Assembly (NCBI GenBank): GCA_021613535.1
Contig: CP075492.1
Span: 19,778,001 to 19,842,000 of the forward strand
Direction of reading: 5' to 3'
DNA length: 64,000 nucleotides
Source of the DNA: Adineta vaga
Lineage: Eukaryota; Rotifera
Part shown: positions 58,565-64,000 of the stretch, in pieces
Layout of the letters: the number at the start of each line of letters is the position of its first letter
Numbering within the stretch: position 1 is the first letter of the stretch
Notes under the pieces: generated by a model
What the model saw: the letters and a program-made list of their open reading frames with translations, nothing else
Told to the model about the DNA's origin: nothing
Database searches by the model: none
Position numbers and translations under genes: made by a program

Positions 58565-59633
58565 ACAATTCTTTTCTTTTTATATATCTCTATGATAATA
58601 ATCTGAATAAGTAATAAATCTAACGTTTGATCTGGATATCATATTCTCAATAGGGATTCTCATCTTCAGAATATGGATGTATGTGAAGGTACGAAGAAAA
58701 GTGTGAGATGGATGTTGTCAACACCTGAGTAACTACCATAAGTTTAGGCGTACAGATACCGACACTATCCTTCTACGACATCTTGAACTTACAATATTCT
58801 TTCGCATTGGCAGATAGTAAAATCTACTTTCTCACGTTTTCGATCTTTATTTGCTAATCTTAGCCAAAGTGTTTTACTCAACAGATTAAAAGAAAAAATC
58901 TTTACTTTGACATGCAGCTACGTTCTTACATAGAGGTTCTTCGGTAAATGAATAACGTGGATTGTACTTTCTATATGTTTTTTTTGTAACAAATATCAAA
59001 ATATGAATTGAAATATAACACAGATTGAACACTTACGAGTAAAAATAATCGCCTTTCTGAAAATTTCGAAAGGCAGACACACCGTCTTTTAAGCCAAAAC
59101 TCCTGATAAGATGATACGACCGAAGCGTGCATCTTCACAGGCACACTCGTCAATTTTTTTCATACTTTTATGAGCAACTGAGACAAGTTCTTTATGTTGA
59201 CAACAGAGAACATTTTCAATACGACTATTCTACAGAATACAAAGATTCTTAATAAAACTAACGAATTTACGAAATAGTGGAATTTCATATTAACAAACTG
59301 TACTACTATAGGATTATTATGTTACAAGTGTATGGAAGAAATTGAATGAAAGAATATATTAAAATGAAACTTATCCTAACAATTGTAAAATATTTGTGAA
59401 GAATTTATTACAGGTTTCATTTACATCTTCACCTATGCGATAATGATAGAGTTTCTCGAAATTTTTTCTGATATGAGTAGTGATGTTTTATTAGCATGCG
59501 AGAAAAGATCGAAAAGAAAAAAGAGGAGAAGCTAAACAAGATTTACATACTTACCGTACAACCTAAAAATTATCATTCTTTTTAATGAGAAATATTGGTG
59601 ATAAATCTTTATTCATCTTCTTCTTCTTATATA
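58565..59633. other. Non-coding gap
   Basis: No supported feature. Confidence 0.45.
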
Positions 59634-61607
59634 CAGGGTGTCACAAAACCTTTACGCCCCCCGTCAGCAACCTAAAAGATAAATGATATCATAAACATTT
59701 TTATACCAAATTGAAGCCCGTGAAAAACTGCATCTAGCACACTAATTAGAATAAATATTGTGTATGAAATTATCCACGCGCCTTGTGCCAGAAACCGAAA
59801 CGTCATAAGAAACAAAAGTCCGAGTGTGCGAGAGATTTGTTGTGGCTCTCACTACGGTTATTGTGGATAATAGAGTTTCCAATTTATTGAAGATGTAAAA
59901 TGCTCACAAAGAAACGTTCATGAGAAAATATCAGAAACTGGTATGACCTCCTCGAGCAGCTCTGAGAGCATCGAATCTTTTCCTCATTGAGCACAGCAAA
60001 TCAATGAAAATATCAGTGTCATCCTCGAGATTCTCGAGGACATTCTCAAGATTAGTCTTCAGTACATCATAACTGTATCTGTTTTGGCGATCTTCAGTGG
60101 CCATCAATTCTTCAACTCTATCTTTGATGATTGTACCAATATTCTCCGCCGGATTCATGTCAGGACTGTTACCAGGCCAGATAGAATTGCCCCAAAAGTC
60201 AATGTCCTCGTCCTCCAAAAGATGTTGTGTTGCGTTAGCTTTCATGCAGGGTGCCTTGTCGTGAAGAAATACGACTTCGTGCACGTCAAGGACATTCATT
60301 GGATTGCGAAGAAATGGAATGATATGCTGCTGAAGAACAGTTTCACGAAAATAGGCCCCATCTCATGATTGCCCATGTTCTTCTAAGACCCAAAGAAGTT
60401 TCTTTGCAGTGAACATAAGAAAAATTCCGATGCACTACTGTGCGTTCTGAACCATTTCTCGGTATCTTTCATCATTGCTGATGTCCTGGATATTTTTGGC
60501 CCAGATTCTATCGTTTTGATGGTTTGCTTTTCTTATAACGTAAATATAAAATTCATCTGAGGGCGCAACGTGCATGAAATCCTCTTCGGTCCAATTGGCA
60601 ACGTAATTTGCGAGCCATTTTCGATCTTCAATATGTGTATTTGTCTTCAGTGGCTTCGCAATCACATGGAAAGGTTTCAATCCTTGTCGATGTCGCTCCC
60701 GATTAACAGTCATACGACTCACCCGCTGTTTTGTTTTCTCTAAAATTTCCCTGGCAACCTTTCGAGAGCTATTGCCCCTGACACCACTTGCAGAAGAAAT
60801 AACGTCTTTGCTTTCCTATGGGTCAACACCTGAGGTCGACCACTTCCAAATTGCGTATAGCACTCTTCGGTTATTTTATTCCAATTTCGGCGTACCCAAT
60901 CTTCGCTACGGCGAAGTCTTTCGGAGATCCATGGACGAGTGATAAATGATTCTCCTGTAGTTGCGATCATTTCATCACGTATGTCACGATATGTGATGCA
61001 GCGAATTCGATCCACAATTCGCTGCTCTTCTGAATCGTGAAGAAGATTAGCCATTTTTATGCGTTAGATTTCCGTGATAAGTTTTTCTAAACTTAACTGA
61101 TATTTAATTCAATTCTTAATGCGATTGAGTCAGTTACTTGTGCGAGCAACAGACACACAGTGAAGGAAAGAAATGACAAAACTCGAACCACTACTAGAAA
61201 TTTTTCGTTTTCTTTTCTATTCATTCTTCTCTTATCTGTTCGTGCGCAAATGCACGCAGAAGGTTTTTCTTTCCATTGTTAGTCATGGGTAGTGAGTCCT
61301 TTTCGATTAACAGTAAACACATCATTCAGTTCGCGCATGTGCTTCGTAACTGAAGGACAAAACAATATAATTTATCCGTTAACAAAGAGGTATGACAGCT
61401 CTTTCGTATACTCCGACTGTTGTTTTTTATGACGTTTCGGTTTCTGGCACAAGGCGCGTGGATAATTTCATACACAATATTTATTCTAATTAGTGTGCTA
61501 GATGCAGTTTTTCACGGGCTTCAGTTTGGTATAAAAATATTTATGATATCATTTATCTTTTAAGTTGCTAAGGGGGGGGGGGGGCGTAAAGGTTTTGTGA
61601 CACCCTG
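59634..61607 (-). mobile_element. Tc1/mariner transposon (DD37E group) with ~200-bp TIRs
   Basis: 1974 bp. The ends CAGGGTGTCACAAAACCTTT are perfect inverted repeats that extend with few differences for about 200 bp (59634-59830 and 61405-61607). TA target duplication at 59632-59633 and 61608-61609. One arm has a run of 13 G (61572-61584) against 6 in the other. It encodes a damaged transposase on the minus strand. It is inserted beside an NHL-repeat coding fragment. Confidence 0.92.
59931..61054 (-). pseudogene. DD37E Tc1/mariner transposase, disrupted
   Basis: Pieces at 61054-60740, 60722-60435 and 60368-59931. The N-terminal part has helix-turn-helix segments (DIRDEMIATTGESFITRPWI). Catalytic acidic residues: D in APSDEFYIYV, D in VVFLHDKAPC, and E in NSPDMNPAENIG. 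Thirty-seven residues lie between the second D and the E, which places it in the DD37E branch. A frame change lies between 60722 and 60740, and stops at about 60432 and 60366 interrupt the frame. Inactive. Confidence 0.85.
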
Positions 61608-62426
61608 TATGTCAGTGATAAAAACAATCACAGAGTGATAAAGCTCCACGAAGGATCTTTAAATGGTACTATCGCTGCTGGTACAGGTTTATCAGGTGGT
61701 GTTATCAATCAACTAAATGTACCATCAGAAGTATTTGTTGATTCAGCATCTAATATTTATATTAGTGATACATATAATCACCGTGTTATGTTATGGCGAA
61801 AGAATTCATCCAATGGTATTGTTGTAGCTGGGATTAGTAGTAATGTGGGATGTTCAGCTAGTCTTCTGAATTACCCATTTGGATTAGCTATTGATTCATT
61901 ACAAAATATTTATATAGCTGATTGTTATAATCATCGTGTTATGAAATGGGCACCAAATGCAACTTCTGGTACATATGTAGCTGGTTCATGTACACCAGGT
62001 AGTAATAGCCAACTGCTTAATTATCCTACTGGTATTTATCTTGATGAAATTAATTCATATATTTATATTGCGGATTCATATAATAATCGAATTCAACGAT
62101 TTCGATTGGGCAATTTAATCAATGGTACTACAGTTGCTGGCGGAAATGGTCCGGGATCATGTAACAATCAATTCAATACACCTTATAGTGTGTATGTTTC
62201 AATAAACACAGGATTTATGTATATTGCTGATGGTAATAATCATCGTATATAACGCTGGGCTATTGGAGCCTCATATGGAGTGACAATAGCTGGAATTACT
62301 GGCTCTACTAGTACTAGTTTAACACTTTTAAATCAACCATCACGAGCTATTTTAGATCCTAATGAAACAAATGTGTATGTAAATGATATGATGAACAATC
62401 GTGTTCTTCGTTTTACTCTTATCTAA
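61608..62426 (+). pseudogene. NHL-repeat ectodomain fragment, 5' end lost at the transposon, one internal stop
   Basis: The open frame starts immediately at the transposon's right TA (YVSDKNNHRVIKLHEGSLNG) and gives about six NHL repeats of the NIYISDTYNHRVMLW / NIYIADCYNHRVMKW type, ending LRFTLI-stop at 62426. A TAA at 62250-62252 falls in the fourth repeat (NNHRI-stop-RW), where Gln is usual. The sequence left of the transposon does not continue the repeat, so the 5' part is missing. The spacing and Gly/Asn-rich linkers match the extracellular NHL proteins common in bdelloids rather than the B-box type at 23.5 kb. Confidence 0.75.
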
Positions 62427-62696
62427 GAATCAATATTATTTATAACTTAATAAAAAGTACCTTATTTAAACTTTTCTGTTGTATTGTAAAACACTAGAAG
62501 TTTTATTATTAATAAACATTTTCTGAAACAAATATATCATTTCATATATCTTTGTATAAATAAGAATTTCACTTCTATAAATATAAATGACATAGATATT
62601 TTAATTGAGATACTATTGATGAGGTTATGACAAATCTCAAATTGGTACCAACTTTTACTAAAAATCTGATCGTGGGGTGTATGGGTGAGGGTGAGA
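62427..62696. other. Spacer
   Basis: AT-rich, with a short GGGTGAGGGTGAG run just before the hAT end. No gene. Confidence 0.4.
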
Positions 62697-63008
62697 CAGA
62701 GCTCCGCGGGACGACCAAAAAGTCGTCCCGTCCCGCCCCGTGTCCCGCCTCTTTTCGTCCCGTCCCGTCCTGTCCCGCGTTAGTTTCGATCGAGAGTCCC
62801 GTCCCGTCCCGTATTTCGAGCTCTTCTGTCCCGTCCCGTTCGTCCCGTCCCGCATCATGTTTTACTTTTTCAATCTAAATAATTTATTTTACCTCTTAAA
62901 TATATTTAACTAACATTAATATTACAAAAAATACTTTTTATCACAAAAAATTGAATGTTCAGCAAGAAGAATCTTTTTCTATGAAAAAAGAATAAGTTTG
63001 AATACTGC
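62697..63008. mobile_element. hAT transposon end with GTCCC subterminal repeats
   Basis: Candidate terminus CAGAGCTCCGCGGGACG at 62697, then a perfect 9-bp-stem hairpin (CGGGACGAC..GTCGTCCCG, 62707-62730), then more than a dozen GTCCC/GTCCCGTCCC units to about 62860. This GC-rich block sits in AT-rich DNA just downstream of a hAT transposase stop codon, as expected for subterminal transposase-binding repeats. The other end lies outside the window, so the target duplication cannot be tested. Confidence 0.6.
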
Positions 63009-64000
63009 TCATCTAGTAACTGATCTAAGAAAAAGTATGTTGTTGAGATTTTCTGGATTGATTGAAGCACGACGTTCACTCATAACGAGCCCACCTCCAC
63101 TAAATTCACGTTCAACTGATGATGTTGTAGCGGGAATACAATGAATCATTCGCGCCAGTTTCGATAATAATGGCAGATTGTTTTGGTTTTCCTTCCAGAA
63201 TATTAAAGGATTGTCAACGAGCAGCTCAGGATTAATATGCATTGATAAGTATTTGTCGACTTCATCATCATCTAGTTCATCATATTCGTCACTGAGATTA
63301 CCGACTTCATATTCTTGACCAAATCGTTTTTTCTTCTTGAGAGGTGGTTCACCTTGAGCATTCGTTTGAAATAATTGTTGTTTTCCTCGATTATGTAACA
63401 AACGTTTTACTTTTTCTCGTTCAGCTATTTCTTTCAATTGTCGTCGTACATAAATCTTGCAAGAATCAATTTCTTCATTGGAACATTTGCGAAGATATCT
63501 GTATCTAGGATGAAGAAATGTTGCTGCAAAATGAATGGGTTCTAAGACAAACATATCTTTTAGTAATTCAAGTAGACGAAGTCGAAAAAATCGAATTCCT
63601 GAAAGCAAAAAATAGTCTTGCTTGAATTATTTTACAAGTGTTCAACTGATATATTCTATCAGATAGAACTATTAAACTCACCATCCGACTCCTCCGATTC
63701 GATATCATATTGATCGTCATCACTTTCTTTTCTTTTCGATGACATATTATCAGAATCATCATTTTCTTTATTGAAATTGATCAAATATTCGAATGAACTT
63801 AATGCTTTACGTAAAGTCATGACACAGATAAGAACTAAATACAACGATGGTTGATTTCCTTTTTGTATAATGGTTAGGATATGCTTGAATGGACGTAATA
63901 AATATACAAGACGTTTGATAATCAATCGATCAATTAAAAATGATTTCTTCTTCTCCTGCAAAACCTTTTTTGTTTCTTTAAAAGAACGATCAATTGATTC
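63009..64000 (-). CDS. hAT-family transposase, C-terminal part (runs off window)
   Basis: Exon 63682-64000+ (open to the window edge) and exon 63598-63009, with an 83-bp intron; the joint is in phase. The C-terminus has the hAT dimerisation region: NPLIFWKENQNNLPLLSKL, ARMIHCIPATTSSVEREFS, then SERRASINPENLNNILFLR. An acidic linker (NEKNDDSDN-like, then DEYDELDDDEVDKYL) separates it from the RNase-H-like part (FHFAATFLHPRYRYL-type motif at EPIHFAATFLHPRYR). No disruption is seen in the visible part, so the copy could be intact. Confidence 0.85.

Noticed and set aside
1-64000. CRISPR array, rRNA or tRNA genes
   Set aside because: No regularly spaced short direct repeats of CRISPR type, no rRNA-like blocks, and no convincing tRNA A/B-box pair were seen by eye. 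The genome is clearly eukaryotic.

Overview
This window looks like an accessory, probably subtelomeric, stretch of a bdelloid rotifer genome. It is AT-rich. Introns are very short (mostly 45-65 bp, clean GT..AG). The gene families are ones known to be expanded in bdelloids: EGF/7TM chimeras, B-box/NHL proteins, NHL-only ectodomains, arginine-type ADP-ribosyltransferases with TPR tails, AIG1 GTPases, and Athena-like Penelope retroelements. The species assignment is inference. There is no rRNA, no convincing tRNA and no prokaryotic organisation.

Left part (1-16 kb). A Helitron helicase pseudogene carries two MITE insertions whose target duplications can be read exactly. A degenerate Penelope/Athena-like retroelement follows on the minus strand: a reverse-transcriptase-like ORF lacking recognisable catalytic aspartates, flanked by two related coiled-coil ORF1-like genes. 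A dead mariner sits directly upstream of it. Next come a 5'-truncated EGF/7TM receptor gene and several foldback/MITE elements.

Middle (16-31 kb). This is gene-poor. It holds three broken copies of one secreted-domain exon, a 110-bp perfect palindrome, tandem repeats, an intact B-box/coiled-coil/NHL gene, a wrecked diacylglycerol kinase pseudogene, an AIG1/GIMAP-like GTPase with a frameshifted tail, a hAT relic with an exact 8-bp target duplication, and a ~500-bp copy of the NHL gene's 3' end.

31-37 kb. Three genes lie on the plus strand in a row: an eight-exon gene joining a DDE-transposase-like region to a cysteine-peptidase-like domain, a five-exon gene for a ~100-residue secreted basic/Cys protein, and a single-exon, Env/F-like membrane glycoprotein. 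This co-oriented set is the best candidate for an undescribed mobile or virus-derived unit.

37-48 kb. A tandem repeat runs directly into a dynamin-like GTPase gene lacking its normal N-terminus. A minus-strand pair follows: an ART-TPR gene, and immediately after its stop codon a membrane-anchored PARP-like pseudogene. Then come a secreted MORN-repeat protein and a three-exon trypsin.

48-64 kb. A large F-box/leucine-rich-repeat gene has almost every 28-residue repeat in its own 84-nt exon (about 35 repeat exons, phase-0 introns, with a nine-exon higher-order duplication). After it come a SET/MYND gene with one in-frame stop, a Tc1/mariner DD37E element with ~200-bp inverted repeats inserted in an NHL-repeat fragment, and the end of a hAT transposon running off the window. 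Overall the genes do not form one pathway: the region is a mosaic of multigene-family members, truncated copies and transposons.
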